The notes beneath the pieces are model-generated. The model was not told where the DNA came from and did no database searches. It was given only the letters and a program-made list of their open reading frames with translations. A program made the position numbers and the translations under genes. From Pseudomonas sp. TMP9 (lineage in GTDB: Bacteria > Pseudomonadota > Gammaproteobacteria > Pseudomonadales > Pseudomonadaceae): 64,000 nucleotides of DNA. The first letter of the stretch is position 1. Each line of letters opens with the position of its first letter. Where the stretch lies: the NCBI RefSeq assembly GCF_037943105.1, contig NZ_CP149803.1, positions 3,452,001-3,516,000 on the forward strand. The letters are read 5' to 3'. Shown here in pieces: positions 11,001 through 20,397 of the stretch.

Positions 11001-11780
11001 CGGCAAGATCAATACCATGCCCACGCTCAACACTGCGCCACAGATACCACCGGCAAAGCCCCAGACCAATGCCAACGCCAGCATCATCACGCCAATCAGC
11101 GGTAGGTTGAGGGTCAGCGGTAGCAAACCGAGCAGCCAGGGCAGCCCGGCGAACAGCAAGAGCAACAGCGGCCAGGGCGGTAACTGACGAAGCGCCTCAG
11201 GCACCTGCAAACTGCCGCTAAGAACCGCTGGAGCCAACCAGCTGCGGCGACGCATAAAAGGCGTCACATACGCCAGCAACGGGATGCTGATGGCCAGCAC
11301 GGTCAGACTATCGGCCAGCCACAGGGTCAAGCTGCTCGCCAAGACATCTGCCTGCGGTACATGACCGAGCAACCAGAGGTTACCTTGCACCCCCAGCGCC
11401 ATGGGAATGATGGGTATCAACACGCCCCACAACATAAAGCGCATCAGGTGATTAAGGTCGGGCATGGCGGGGTCAAACGGACGTTGACGCATCAACAGCA
11501 AGGCCAACGCTACGCCGAGGGTTTCTGGCAGGGCATATAAAGTTGCCCACTGCCATTCCAACCCCCAGAGCGGAATGGACAACATGGCATTCAGGTAAAC
11601 CGCCAGCAGCACGCGCGGCCCCCACCACAAGCCAAATACCAGCGCCAGCGCAAACGGCGGGTACCAAAGCGCCGAGCCATTGCTGAACTGCGTTGCTAGG
11701 GCCAGCCAGGTGGCCACGTGCAGCAAGGGCAGCGGCAGCAACCAAGTCCAGAGAGGAAGGCGATTTGGGACGGCAGGCAT
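8004..11780 (-). CDS. Membrane MASE1-PAS4-GGDEF-EAL cyclic-di-GMP enzyme
   Basis: 1258 residues; ATG 11780 has GAGG 5-8 bases upstream. Order: a MASE1 membrane sensor with about eight to ten hydrophobic segments (residues 1-300), four PAS/PAC modules (about 315-430, 440-560, 565-690, 695-815), GGDEF (820-985) and EAL (1000-1250). The cyclase signature RMGGDEFVVLLEG is near residue 902 and is preceded by an RTED inhibitory site exactly five residues upstream, so synthesis looks competent and feedback-inhibited. The phosphodiesterase half keeps EVLLRW near 1036 and DDFGTGYSSL, so hydrolysis also looks possible. It is therefore bifunctional by sequence, with an unknown net sign. The signal is probably sensed in or near the membrane. 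It converges on rimK, whose activity in a related species responds to this messenger. Confidence 0.93.
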   Translation of the reverse strand: MPAVPNRLPLWTWLLPLPLLHVATWLALATQFSNGSALWYPPFALALVFGLWWGPRVLLAVYLNAMLSIPLWGLEWQWATLYALPETLGVALALLLMRQRPFDPAMPDLNHLMRFMLWGVLIPIIPMALGVQGNLWLLGHVPQADVLASSLTLWLADSLTVLAISIPLLAYVTPFMRRRSWLAPAVLSGSLQVPEALRQLPPWPLLLLLFAGLPWLLGLLPLTLNLPLIGVMMLALALVWGFAGGICGAVLSVGMVLILPLLRGLGDAQAWLDPQRLEMHVSVLLFMLATLLVGRSLSDLRQALVRSAQMQQQLALANLALEASPLGVIIADARHPELPLIYCNPAFEQISGYSREETLGNSWNFLLRDDQQQQGLSRLQQAVRDGTGCDVVLRNYRKNDQQFWNEITLAPMHDDHGISHYVALQNDVTAREQLATQVRSQSAELFRQSHLFSQTEHIANLGGWVLNMPQQTMDWSPGCYRIYELDPRNGPPDLNGALSYLDASGRVLSEQILQKLINGQDQFDIEVRLLTAKGKSRWLRIRGIAERDGADLVRVYGVLQDVSARKNAEQQLRERDERLRLFFEAPLIGMASTSPHFAWEEVNDKLCSILGRSREQLLACSWQALSLADDLQAEQPLLDQVLDGSLEGFELEKRFRRADQSLVYTRVSLRAVRHSNGRVRMFLLLVEDISQRLQAEARYQTIVENAPEAIVLITPGGALVECNDNALRLLRYSREEIFKKRVLELSPNKQADGQLTADLAQVYLRCAMAGEAPVFEWLHRDSKGRQIPCEVRLVRMPGEPVLIRGSITDISERQRYQREIERLAFSDDLTGLPNRRLLLDRLQHAMSREQRENTLGALLFIDLDHFKTVNDSLGHLVGDGLLREVTTRLASSLRTEDTLARMGGDEFVVLLEGLDSNPQLAAEAAASTAQKLLKSLVGTCWIDGHELSISASIGIALHPFGNQLAADVLKQADTAMYRAKQGGRNALHFFAPEMQAAIDQRLQLQGELRQAVQREQLYLVFQPQLSLATGAVTGAEVLLRWLHPERGEIMPGDFIPLAEETGLIEELGGWVLEQACAALARWLPQWPQLVLAVNLSPRELRQRSCVARISECLQRHQVPAAALELEITEGVLLEDVEQCISNMQALKVLGVRFAIDDFGTGYSSLTYLKRLPLDRLKIDRSFTWDMDGEDGSGLMLVQTILVIARNLGLECIAEGIESQRQLDCLRDNGCSLGQGYHISRPLRAAAFLAWMEQHRLLA

Positions 11781-11907
11781 GCTGACCTCATGTCAAAGCG
11801 CTGATGAATCATAGTTCAGCGTAACAGGGTCAGAATGCTAGGGCTTTGTTTGCCGCTGTTTTCGGCCTTGCGCTAACCGTTTGGCAGGGCAGCGGCTAAA
11901 CAGCGAA

Positions 11908-13221
11908 TCACACCGCGTCGCGGGGCAGCAATAAACCCAGCGGCAGACAAACGCGCGCCTCCAGCCCACCGCCAGAGCGGTTACGCAACTCGATACTGCC
12001 ACCATGCAAGGCGGCGATACGCTTGACGATGGCCAGCCCCAGCCCGGCACCTTGCCCACCACGGGCACGATCGCCCCGAATAAACGGGTTAACGATGCTG
12101 CCCAGTTCAGCTGGATCAATGCCCGCACCACGATCAAGTACGCTGAGCACCACATAAGGCGCGCTGTGGTTGCCCGACAGCGACACCGCCACCTCAACCG
12201 CATTGCCACCATAGCGCAGGGCGTTCTCGATCAAGTTAACCAACAACCGCTTAAGCGAGACGCGGCGCAGCGGGAACACCGGGATTGGCTCCAGACACAG
12301 GCGCACTTGCTCGTTTTTTTGGTTGTAGGGGGCAACCACTTCACGAACCAACTCGAGCAGGTCGAGTTGCTCCAGCGGCTCGTCGCGCCCGTCACGTATA
12401 AACGCGAGGAATTGATCAAGAATGGCATCCATGTCCTCGATATCACGGACCATGTCTTCGGTCAGCTCGGAGTCCGTGTTTAAAAACTCCATAGACAGTC
12501 GCAGGCGCGTCAGTGGCGTACGCAGGTCATGCGACACCCCGGCAAGCATCAATTCACGTTCGCGGGCTGCCTGCTCCACGTCCTCAGCCATCTGATTAAA
12601 GGCGCGGTAGACCTCGGTCATCTCGCTCGGTGTATCACTGACCGGCAAGCGCACGCTGCGGCCCTTACCAATTTGTCGTGCGGCAAATACCAAGCGTTTG
12701 AGTGGCGCACTGAGCTGGCGCACGAAAATCCACGCCGCCGCCGTCGACAACAGGCCGATGGCCAGGAACCAGCCGAGCACACTCCAAATGCGCTGACCAC
12801 GCAGTGGGTGCGGGTAAAGCGGCACACGCAGCCAGTCATCCCCCAGCACCGGCGCATGCACCCAGAGTGCCGGCGGGCTCTTAGCGCGCACCCGCACTTC
12901 GGTGGTGGGGCCCAGCTCAGTGCGCATCTGCCGTTCAAAAATATCGCTGTACGGCCAATGCTGTTCGGTGGCCGGCACCTGCTCGTACGGCACCCGCGTC
13001 AGCCCGGCAGCCTCGGCAATAGTGGCGCGGTCTTCCGGGTCTGCCGCCCAATAGGCACGCAACGTCAGCGCGGCGCCGTGGCTGTACTGGCGGTCGACCA
13101 GCACATCCTCGTTCATCATCAGATAAACCAGGGTCAGCGCCTTGGAGAACAGCACCACGATCAACACCAGCCACAAGGTGCGCGCGAAGAAGCTTTGTGG
13201 GAACCAAAGAGGGGTTTTCAT
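11908..13221 (-). CDS. amgS: Sensor histidine kinase, EnvZ/AmgS family
   Basis: 437 residues from ATG 13221 (MKTPLWFPQSFFARTLW); an upstream in-frame codon at 13302 would start inside a repeat element. Two membrane helices flank a periplasmic loop (TM1 about residues 10-32, TM2 about 150-170), then HAMP, HisKA with the phosphorylated His in GVSHDLRTPLTRLRLSMEFL, and HATPase with NLIENALRYGG, DRGAGI and GQGAGLGLAIVKRIAALHGG. It pairs with the OmpR-like regulator 95 bases upstream in the same direction. In P. aeruginosa the equivalent AmgRS pair handles membrane stress and intrinsic aminoglycoside tolerance. The spacer between the two genes is filled by a palindromic repeat element. Confidence 0.92.
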   Translation of the reverse strand: MKTPLWFPQSFFARTLWLVLIVVLFSKALTLVYLMMNEDVLVDRQYSHGAALTLRAYWAADPEDRATIAEAAGLTRVPYEQVPATEQHWPYSDIFERQMRTELGPTTEVRVRAKSPPALWVHAPVLGDDWLRVPLYPHPLRGQRIWSVLGWFLAIGLLSTAAAWIFVRQLSAPLKRLVFAARQIGKGRSVRLPVSDTPSEMTEVYRAFNQMAEDVEQAARERELMLAGVSHDLRTPLTRLRLSMEFLNTDSELTEDMVRDIEDMDAILDQFLAFIRDGRDEPLEQLDLLELVREVVAPYNQKNEQVRLCLEPIPVFPLRRVSLKRLLVNLIENALRYGGNAVEVAVSLSGNHSAPYVVLSVLDRGAGIDPAELGSIVNPFIRGDRARGGQGAGLGLAIVKRIAALHGGSIELRNRSGGGLEARVCLPLGLLLPRDAV

Positions 13222-13238
13222 GGTGACTCGATGTGGTT

Positions 13239-13311
13239 GTAGGGTGGATCGCGCCTCATCGATCCACCGAGCAGAAACGAAGGTGGATGAATAAAGCGTC
13301 ATCCACCCTAC
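13239..13311. repeat. REPIN-like palindromic element inside the ompR-envZ operon
   Basis: The element begins GTAGGGTGGATCGCGC and ends GCGTCATCCACCCTAC, the two ends being inverted copies, with internal GATCCACC and GGTGGAT copies that could form smaller hairpins. A second member lies at 46156-46224. It occupies nearly all of the 95-base spacer between the regulator stop and the kinase start, so it would be transcribed within the operon message. Confidence 0.75.
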
Positions 13312-13316
13312 GGCGG

Positions 13317-14051
13317 TTACTTATTGCCGTCTGGAACGAACACATAGCCCACGCCCCACACCGTCTGGATATAGCGCGGCTTGGACGGGTCCGGTTCGAT
13401 CAGGCGGCGTAAGCGCGAAATCTGCACATCAATGGAACGCTCCAGCGCATCCCACTCGCGACCACGGGCCAAGTTCATCAATTTGTCACGGGTCAGCGGC
13501 TCGCGGGCGTGCTGTACCAAGGCTTTGAGCACAGCGAACTCACCGGTGGTGAGCATGTGCACCTCATCGCCTTTCTTAAGCTCACGGGTGGCCAGCGACA
13601 GCTCATACTCGCCAAAGCTCACGCTCTCGTCCTCAGTGCCGGGCGCGCCTGGTACTACCGGAATTTGGCGACGCAGCACAGCCTTGATGCGCGCCAGCAA
13701 CTCACGCGGGTTAAACGGCTTGGCCAAGTAGTCATCAGCGCCCAGCTCCAACCCTTGAATACGGCTGGCTTCATCGCCCTTGGCGGTGAGCATGATGATG
13801 GGTACCTGATTATTCGATTCACGCAGCCGACGGCAGGCGGACAAGCCGTCTTCGCCCGGTAACATCAGGTCCAGCACCACCAAATTAAACAGCTCGCGCG
13901 CCAGCAGACGGTCCATCTGCTCGACGTTTTCCACCGCACGCACGCGGTAGCCCTGCTCCTCGAAAAAGCGCTCGAGCAAACGGCGCAAACGGGCGTCGTC
14001 ATCGACGATGAGAATTTTTTCGCCTTCAACAGGAAGTGCAGTGCTGCTCAT
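13317..14051 (-). CDS. ompR: OmpR/AmgR-family response regulator
   Basis: 244 residues. The receiver domain (about 12-125) has the acidic pocket DDD at 17-19, phospho-acceptor Asp61 in LDLMLPGEDG and the conserved Lys in AKPFNPREL. A winged-helix DNA-binding domain covers about 145-240, ending in the typical YIQTVWGVGYVF. ATG 14051 is preceded by GGAG. It is the first gene of the pair with the downstream sensor kinase. By position and sequence it corresponds to AmgR of P. aeruginosa; both names are in use. Confidence 0.94.
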   Translation of the reverse strand: MSSTALPVEGEKILIVDDDARLRRLLERFFEEQGYRVRAVENVEQMDRLLARELFNLVVLDLMLPGEDGLSACRRLRESNNQVPIIMLTAKGDEASRIQGLELGADDYLAKPFNPRELLARIKAVLRRQIPVVPGAPGTEDESVSFGEYELSLATRELKKGDEVHMLTTGEFAVLKALVQHAREPLTRDKLMNLARGREWDALERSIDVQISRLRRLIEPDPSKPRYIQTVWGVGYVFVPDGNK

Positions 14052-14374
14052 TCAGGGCTCCTTGACCAAGCATCTGCCGGACGCGGGCGCGCTGGCAATG
14101 TGCAATTGTCAGTATTATGGCTCAGGAGCCGCCGCTGACGTGCAGTCCATTGTTAGCAGATTTTTCCCCGATCGGTTTCCGGCACGCGGCCGAGCAATGT
14201 TTATAATGCGCGGCCGCATCGACGTGGCAATCCCATGGCGATAACGGCCGGGGTTCTTTTCCTAACGGGAAAAGATGCTGCGCAGCACCGGATGAGGGCC
14301 TTAAAGGTCACGCCGACTCAACTGATTTCGCGCGCTATGCCGCTGGCATGGCCGCCCTGTGGGTAGCTTTTTAT
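14052..14374. other. Intergenic region between ompR and tex (divergent promoters)
   Basis: 323 bases between divergent starts, so it must hold both promoters. Visible structures are CTTTTCC/GGGAAAAG around 14256-14275 and the palindrome TGCTGCGCAGCA at 14276-14287. I could not place -35/-10 boxes with confidence. Confidence 0.4.
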
Positions 14375-16732
14375 ATGCTCAGCATCAACAACCGCATTGC
14401 CGAAGAACTGGGCGTGCGCCCGCAACAGGTTGCCGCTGCCGTGGCGCTGCTTGATGAAGGCTCCACCGTGCCGTTTATCGCGCGTTACCGCAAAGAGGTT
14501 ACCGGCAGCTTGGATGACACCCAACTGCGTAACTTAGAAGAGCGCCTGCGCTACCTGCGCGAACTCGACGACCGCCGCGCCAGCATCCTCGCCAGCATTG
14601 ATGAGCAGGGCAAACTCACCCCTGAGCTGACCCGCGAAATCAATTTGGCTGAGACTAAAACTCGCCTGGAAGATTTGTACCTGCCCTATAAGCAAAAGCG
14701 CCGCACCAAGGGCCAAATTGCCCTAGAGGCCGGCCTCGGCGAGCTGGCCGACGCACTGTTCAACGACCCAAGCCTGAACCCGGAAGCTGAAGCCGAACGC
14801 TTTATCGACGCAGAAAAAAGCTTGGCTGATATCAAGGCCGTGCTCGAAGGCGCCAAGTACATCCTCATGGAGCGCTTCGCCGAGGATGCCAACCTGCTGG
14901 CCAGCCTGCGCAGCTACCTGAAAGATCACGCCATCCTCAGCGCCCGCGTGATCGTCGGTAAAGAAACCGACGGGGCCAAGTTCCGCGACTACTTCGAGCA
15001 CGACGAAAAGCTCAAGGGCGCACCGTCGCACCGCGCGCTGGCAATTTTCCGTGGGCGTAACGAAGGGATCTTGAGTGCCAGCTTGAAGGTCGGCGATGAG
15101 CTGCCGGGCGGCGCTCCGCCGGGCGCCATGCACCCGTGCGAGGGCATGATCGCTGAGCGCTTCGGCATCAGCGCCCGTGGCCGCGCCGCCGATAAATGGC
15201 TGGCTGAAGTGGTGCGCTGGACGTGGAAGGTCAAGCTCTACACCCACTTGGAAACCGACCTGTTCGGCGAACTGCGTGAAGGTGCCGAAAATGAGGCCAT
15301 TAACGTTTTTGCGCGCAACCTGCACGACCTACTGCTGGCCGCTCCAGCAGGGCCACGCGCCACCTTGGCACTGGACCCAGGCTTGCGCACCGGCTGTAAG
15401 GTGGCGGTGGTCGATGCCACCGGCAAGGTGCTAGAAACCAGCACCGTTTACCCACATGCACCGCGTAATGACTGGGACGGCACCTTGGCGATTTTGGCCA
15501 AGCTGTGCGCCAAGCATGCCGTTGATTTGATCTCGATCGGTAACGGCACTGCCAGCCGCGAGACTGACAAATTAGCGGCTGACCTGATCAAACAGCTGCC
15601 GGGGCTGAATCTGACCAAAGTCATGGTGTCTGAGGCCGGCGCCTCGGTGTATTCCGCCTCAGAGCTGGCCGCCAAAGAATTCCCGGACATGGACGTGTCG
15701 CTGCGCGGCGCCGTGTCCATCGCCCGCCGCCTGCAAGACCCGCTGGCCGAGTTGGTGAAAATTGACCCGAAATCCATCGGTGTGGGCCAATACCAGCACG
15801 ACGTCTCCCAGCTCAAACTGGCGCGCTCGCTGGACGCGGTGGTCGAGGACTGCGTAAACGCCGTGGGCGTGGACGTGAATACCGCCTCCGCCGCCCTGCT
15901 GGCGCGCATTTCCGGCCTCAACAGCACCCTTGCACAAAACATCGTGGCTTACCGCGACGCCAACGGCGCGTTCAACAGCCGCGCCGCGCTGCTAAAGGTG
16001 CCGCGTTTAGGCGACAAAACCTTTGAACAAGCCGCCGGCTTTTTGCGCGTGATGAACGGCAGCAACCCGCTGGACGCCTCCGCCGTGCACCCGGAAACTT
16101 ACCCGCTGGTACAACGCATCGCCGCCGACACCGGCCGCGATATTCGCTCGCTGATCGGTGACTCCGGATTTCTCAAGCGCCTCGATCCCAAGCAGTTCAC
16201 CGACGATAAATTCGGCCTGGTGACCATCGGCGACATCCTCAGCGAGCTGGAAAAGCCCGGCCGCGACCCGCGCCCGGAGTTCAAGACTGCCGAGTTTCAG
16301 GAAGGCGTGGAGACACTAAAAGACCTTGAGCTGGGCATGGTGCTCGAAGGTGTGGTTACTAACGTCACCAATTTCGGCGCCTTCGTTGACATTGGCGTGC
16401 ACCAAGACGGGCTGGTGCATATCAGCGCGCTGTCAGAGAAATTCATCAAAGACCCGCACGAAGCAGTCAAGGCCGGTGATGTGGTCAAGGTTAAGGTGAT
16501 GGAAGTGGACATCCCGCGTAACCGTATCGCTCTGTCCATGCGTATGGGCGACACCCCCGGCGAGAAAATCGAAGGGCCGCGTGGCGGGCAATCCCGTGGT
16601 GGCCAATCCCGTGGTGACAAGCCGGCCGGCAACGCCCCGCGCAGCAAACGCCACTCCAGCCAAGACAAACCCGCCCCCGCCAGCGGCGGCATGGCGGCGC
16701 TGTTTGCCAATGCCAAATCGTTGAAGAAGTAG
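14375..16732 (+). CDS. tex: Tex-family transcription accessory protein
   Basis: 785 residues from ATG 14375, giving the typical start [20 protein letters not shown]; an upstream in-frame ATG at 14348 adds nine unrelated residues. Tex is a nucleic-acid-binding protein of the cytoplasm that affects transcription and termination. Order: helical Tex N-terminus, YqgF/RNase H-like domain ([16 protein letters not shown], about residue 330), helix-hairpin-helix segments ([20 protein letters not shown]), and an S1 domain near the C-terminus ([19 protein letters not shown]). The tail is rich in repeated RGGQS/RGDK units, likely disordered and RNA-binding. The ribosome-binding site is weak. Confidence 0.94.
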   Translation: MLSINNRIAEELGVRPQQVAAAVALLDEGSTVPFIARYRKEVTGSLDDTQLRNLEERLRYLRELDDRRASILASIDEQGKLTPELTREINLAETKTRLEDLYLPYKQKRRTKGQIALEAGLGELADALFNDPSLNPEAEAERFIDAEKSLADIKAVLEGAKYILMERFAEDANLLASLRSYLKDHAILSARVIVGKETDGAKFRDYFEHDEKLKGAPSHRALAIFRGRNEGILSASLKVGDELPGGAPPGAMHPCEGMIAERFGISARGRAADKWLAEVVRWTWKVKLYTHLETDLFGELREGAENEAINVFARNLHDLLLAAPAGPRATLALDPGLRTGCKVAVVDATGKVLETSTVYPHAPRNDWDGTLAILAKLCAKHAVDLISIGNGTASRETDKLAADLIKQLPGLNLTKVMVSEAGASVYSASELAAKEFPDMDVSLRGAVSIARRLQDPLAELVKIDPKSIGVGQYQHDVSQLKLARSLDAVVEDCVNAVGVDVNTASAALLARISGLNSTLAQNIVAYRDANGAFNSRAALLKVPRLGDKTFEQAAGFLRVMNGSNPLDASAVHPETYPLVQRIAADTGRDIRSLIGDSGFLKRLDPKQFTDDKFGLVTIGDILSELEKPGRDPRPEFKTAEFQEGVETLKDLELGMVLEGVVTNVTNFGAFVDIGVHQDGLVHISALSEKFIKDPHEAVKAGDVVKVKVMEVDIPRNRIALSMRMGDTPGEKIEGPRGGQSRGGQSRGDKPAGNAPRSKRHSSQDKPAPASGGMAALFANAKSLKK

Positions 16733-16822
16733 GTCGCTGCACACCCGCAGACTCGATGACGGTACGCAGCACAGCGCCCAGCGCTAACCCTCGTCACCTG
16801 CCTCGGGTTATAAAGCCCCGGC

Positions 16823-16843
16823 AACCGGCACAACCGGTTTTCT
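16823..16843 (+). terminator. Possible terminator after tex
   Basis: AACCGG, five-base loop, CCGGTT followed by TTTC, 90 bases after the tex stop. The stem is short, so this is tentative. Confidence 0.4.
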
Positions 16844-16909
16844 TGGCCCCTTGTAGAGCTCGGCCAACGCCCCCATATTGGGCCAATCGATGCGTGAAGG
16901 AATGCAACC

Positions 16910-18490
16910 TTGAGCAACCTGTTATCCCGCCGTCTGGCCCAGCTTGGTGAAAAAGCCAACCTCCCCCTGTTGTCCCGCTGCCTGCATGGTATTGAGCGCG
17001 AATGCCTGCGTGTTGACGCTGACGGCCAGTTGGCTCTGACGCCGCACCCCAATGCGCTCGGTTCGGCCCTGACGCATACGCAGATCACCACTGATTACTC
17101 CGAGTCGCTGCTGGAATTTATCACCCCGGCCGAAGCGGACCCGGCGGTGACGCTGGCCGATCTGGAGCAGATTCACCGTTTTGCCTACAGCAAACTTGAC
17201 GGCGAATATCTGTGGAGCCCGTCGATGCCCTGCGCCTTGCCAGACGAGGACACCATCCCCATCGCCCGCTATGGCAGCTCGCACATCGGCGAGCTCAAGT
17301 ACGTCTATCGCAAAGGTTTGGCGCTGCGTTACGGCAAAACCATGCAGTGCATTGCCGGTATCCACTACAACGTTTCCCTGCCGGATGCGCTATGGCAACT
17401 GCAGCAACAGGCTGAAGGCGATACTGGCAACGCGCAGGATTACCAGTCGGCGCGCTATATCGCCCTGATCCGTAATTTCCGTCGCTACAGTTGGCTGTTG
17501 ATGTACCTGTTCGGCGCTTCACCCGCGCTGCACAAGGGTTTTATGCGCGGCCGCCCACACCAGTTGCAGGTGCTGGATGACGAGACGCTCTACCTGCCTT
17601 ATGCCACCAGCTTGCGCATGAGCGACCTAGGCTACCAAAGCACCGCCCAGGCAGGCCTGACGCCCTGCTACAACGACCTGCAAAGCTACACCGACAGCCT
17701 GCGCCTGGCCGTGGGTACGCCTTACCCGGCTTATGTGGAAATCGGTGCCAAGCGTGACGGCGAGTGGCTGCAGCTCAACACTCACATTCTGCAGATCGAA
17801 AACGAGTATTACTCCAACATCCGCCCCAAGCGCGTGACCCACAGCGGCGAGCGGCCGATTCAGGCGCTAATGGCCCGTGGCGTGCAATACGTGGAAGTGC
17901 GCTGCTTGGACATCAACCCCTTTCTGCCGCTGGGTATCGACCTCACCGAATCGCGCTTTCTCGATGCCTTCCTGCTGTTTTGCGCCATGCAAGACAGCCC
18001 GATACTGGAACACGATGAGTGCCATGCCTGCACGGATAACTTCCTCAGCGTGGTCAAGGAAGGTCGTCGCCCAGGCCTGCTCCTGCAACGTAATGGCCAG
18101 CCGGTCGCACTGCACGCGTGGGCCAATGAGCTGCTCGAGCAGATTCTGCCGCTGGCCGAATTGCTCGACCAGAGCCAAGGCGGTAGCGCCCACAGCCAAG
18201 CGTTACAAGCGCAACAGGCTAAAGTCGCCGACCCTTGCCTGACGCCCTCCGCGCAGGTGCTCGCGCAGTTGCAGCAAGGGCTGAACTTCACCGAGTTCGG
18301 CATGCGCCAAAGCAAACTGCACGCTGCGTATTTCCGCAGCCAGCCGTTGAGCGCTGAGCAGCAAGCGGCGTTTGAAACCAGCGCCGCGCAATCGCTGCAG
18401 AGCCAGCGTGAGCTGGAAGCCAACGAAGAGGGTGACTTTGACAGTTTTGCGGCGGCCTATCAGGCCAGCATTTTGGCCCCGGCGGTGTAG
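16910..18490 (+). CDS. gshA: Glutamate-cysteine ligase
   Basis: 526 residues, matching the proteobacterial type 1 family. It joins glutamate and cysteine with ATP, the rate-limiting step of glutathione synthesis in the cytoplasm. The start is TTG 16910, supported by AAGGA 8 bases upstream and by the N-terminus [14 protein letters not shown]. Recognisable family blocks are [33 protein letters not shown] and [16 protein letters not shown] near residue 150. It follows tex in the same direction after 177 bases, with its own terminator downstream. The TTG start may keep translation modest. Confidence 0.95.
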   Translation: MSNLLSRRLAQLGEKANLPLLSRCLHGIERECLRVDADGQLALTPHPNALGSALTHTQITTDYSESLLEFITPAEADPAVTLADLEQIHRFAYSKLDGEYLWSPSMPCALPDEDTIPIARYGSSHIGELKYVYRKGLALRYGKTMQCIAGIHYNVSLPDALWQLQQQAEGDTGNAQDYQSARYIALIRNFRRYSWLLMYLFGASPALHKGFMRGRPHQLQVLDDETLYLPYATSLRMSDLGYQSTAQAGLTPCYNDLQSYTDSLRLAVGTPYPAYVEIGAKRDGEWLQLNTHILQIENEYYSNIRPKRVTHSGERPIQALMARGVQYVEVRCLDINPFLPLGIDLTESRFLDAFLLFCAMQDSPILEHDECHACTDNFLSVVKEGRRPGLLLQRNGQPVALHAWANELLEQILPLAELLDQSQGGSAHSQALQAQQAKVADPCLTPSAQVLAQLQQGLNFTEFGMRQSKLHAAYFRSQPLSAEQQAAFETSAAQSLQSQRELEANEEGDFDSFAAAYQASILAPAV

Positions 18491-18516
18491 CTCGCCGCTG
18501 CTGCAAAGCATCGCTC

Positions 18517-18542
18517 ACGCCGGCCTCAATAAGCCGGCGTTT
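18517..18542 (+). terminator. Terminator of gshA
   Basis: ACGCCGGC, an eight-base loop, GCCGGCGT and then TT, 27 bases after the gshA stop. Confidence 0.6.
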
Positions 18543-18654
18543 CGCCAACTGCATCACATAAACTGTCAGCGGTGGCAAAAGCAAGATCAGCGGCACAGTA
18601 CCGCCCCGATGATGCGGCTAGGATTAAAGGGTAAATCCACTTCGAGCTGCCGCC

Positions 18655-18864
18655 ATGGCCTGCGACGACCGCAACAGCGAAGACAACCAGAGCTGGAGCC
18701 TAGAAAGCCTCAACAAGGCTTACCAGCAGGGCTATATGGCTGGCATGACCGGGCAAACCAACACCCCGCGCGCCCTGGCTGCCGATGTATTGGTCGCCGC
18801 TTGGGAAGCGGGCTGGGATGACGGCCACGAGCAATACCAGCTGCACAAACGCCACAGCGCTTAA
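18655..18864 (+). CDS. Rmf/CrpP-like small protein
   Basis: 69 residues. The pattern AYQQGYMAGMTGQ, a Pro about six residues further, then WEAGWDDGHEQ matches the layout of ribosome modulation factor (GY.AG..G then W..GW..G), the fold shared with the CrpP group. Real Rmf is more basic; this one is acidic at its N-terminus (ACDDRNSEDNQ), so ribosome dimerisation is not assured. ATG 18655 has only a poor ribosome-binding site. It stands alone between gshA and aguA in the same direction. Confident that it is coding, less so about function. Confidence 0.68.
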   Translation: MACDDRNSEDNQSWSLESLNKAYQQGYMAGMTGQTNTPRALAADVLVAAWEAGWDDGHEQYQLHKRHSA

Positions 18865-19183
18865 CCTCCCTCCTCGCTTCACACCTCACCACGCGCGCCT
18901 CGCTGCGATAATGCCTGTAACAACGGGCTGTCGTATTGATTGCACACCGCAGACGCTAAACAGCTGTATAAAATCGATTTTTATTCGATATGACGGCGTG
19001 AATATTGGCTTAAAAGTTAAAAGCTGCTTATAAGTCCGATTTTTATCGGCTATAAATAGGCCGGCCGCCGCGGCCTCAACACCTCTTTTGGCCGCTGAGT
19101 AGCCGCGCACGTTGCTCGGCTACACTGTGCGAACGCTGCTGATAATTAATGACCCCGGACTCTAGCCGGGCTACAGGTGACCC
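18865..19183. promoter_or_regulatory. aguA upstream region with twin AT-rich palindromic motifs
   Basis: 319 bases without a gene. Two related motifs start at 18962 and 19022, exactly 60 bases apart. Each begins AGCTG, continues with TATAA-like bases and contains CGATTTTTAT within an inverted repeat (ATCGA...TCGAT in the first, CCGAT...ATCGG in the second). They could be paired operators for a regulator of aguA. Confidence 0.4.
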
Positions 19184-20290
19184 ATGACCTTGCTCACGAC
19201 TACCCCACGCGCCGATGGTTTTCGCATGCCTGCCGAGTGGGAACCGCACAGTCAAACGTGGATGGTCTGGCCTGAGCGGCCAGACAACTGGCGCCTGGGC
19301 GGAAAGCCGGCTCAAGCCGCGTTTACGGCCGTAGCCAAGGCCATTGCCGAGTTTGAGCCGGTGACGGTAGGCGTTTCAGCCGGGCAGTACGAAAACGCCT
19401 GCGAACGCCTGATTCATCACAATATTCGTGTCATCGAACTCAGCACTGATGACGCCTGGGTACGTGACACCGGGCCGACCTTCGTCACCCACAACAGCGG
19501 TGAGGTGCGCGGCGTGGATTGGGCGTTCAACGCCTGGGGCGGCCTCAATGGCGGCCTGTATGCCAACTGGGTGCGCGACGATCAAGTGGCGCGCAAGATT
19601 CTGCAGATCGAAGGCTGTGCGCGTTATCGCACCGATGAGCTGATCCTCGAAGGCGGCTCGATCCATGTTGACGGCGAAGGCACCCTGATCACCACCGAGG
19701 AATGCCTGCTCAACCCCAACCGCAACCCGCACCTGACGCGTAAGCAGATTGAGCAGTACCTGGCCGAGCACCTGGCCATCGAAACCGTGATCTGGCTGCC
19801 AGACGGCCTCTTCAATGATGAAACCGACGGCCATGTCGATAATTTTTGCTGCTACGTGCGTCCCGGCGAAGTGCTGCTGGCCTGGACCGACGATGCAAGC
19901 GACCCCAACTATCCGCGCTGCCAGGCCGCTATGCGCGTGCTGGAAAGCACCCGTGATGCCAAAGGCCGTCAGCTGATCGTGCACAAAATGCCGATTCCCG
20001 GCCCGCTGCATGCCACCGATGCAGAGTGCGCCGGGGTCGACCTGGCTTCAGGCAGCCAAGAGCGCGATCCGTCGATCCGCTTGGCAGGCTCCTACGTCAA
20101 CTTCCTGATCGTCAACGGCGGCATCATCGCCCCCAGCTTTGATGACCCGATGGACATCGAAGCAAAAACAATCCTGCAGCGCCTGTTTCCCAAGCACCGC
20201 GTAGTCATGGTGCCGGGCCGGGAGATTCTCTTGGGCGGCGGCAATATCCACTGCATCACCCAGCAGCAACCGGCACCGCAGCACGGCTGA
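19184..20290 (+). CDS. aguA: Agmatine deiminase
   Basis: 368 residues, family length. It converts agmatine to N-carbamoylputrescine and ammonia in the cytoplasm, feeding putrescine formation. Guanidine-modifying fold motifs are present: [19 protein letters not shown] at the N-terminus, [35 protein letters not shown] (catalytic His and Asp) and the nucleophile Cys357 in [14 protein letters not shown] 19184 has AGGTGA 4-9 bases upstream. The partner aguB (N-carbamoylputrescine amidohydrolase) is not beside it, unlike the aguBA operon of P. aeruginosa. The product would enter the glutamylpolyamine route encoded at 35.8-39.2 and 52.2-56.3 kb. Confidence 0.96.
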   Translation: MTLLTTTPRADGFRMPAEWEPHSQTWMVWPERPDNWRLGGKPAQAAFTAVAKAIAEFEPVTVGVSAGQYENACERLIHHNIRVIELSTDDAWVRDTGPTFVTHNSGEVRGVDWAFNAWGGLNGGLYANWVRDDQVARKILQIEGCARYRTDELILEGGSIHVDGEGTLITTEECLLNPNRNPHLTRKQIEQYLAEHLAIETVIWLPDGLFNDETDGHVDNFCCYVRPGEVLLAWTDDASDPNYPRCQAAMRVLESTRDAKGRQLIVHKMPIPGPLHATDAECAGVDLASGSQERDPSIRLAGSYVNFLIVNGGIIAPSFDDPMDIEAKTILQRLFPKHRVVMVPGREILLGGGNIHCITQQQPAPQHG

Positions 20291-20298
20291 ACAACGTC

Positions 20299-20320
20299 GC
20301 CCGGCCAGCGCCGGGCTTTT
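20299..20320 (+). terminator. Terminator of aguA
   Basis: GCCCGGC, loop CAGC, GCCGGGC and TTTT, starting 8 bases after the aguA stop. Confidence 0.8.
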
Positions 20321-20397
20321 AGCTGCAGCCTCTCAACCGGCGCTGAGTACGATCCAGCGCAAGCAAATTCCAGCGCCTAAGCGCGGGTGTTATTCTC

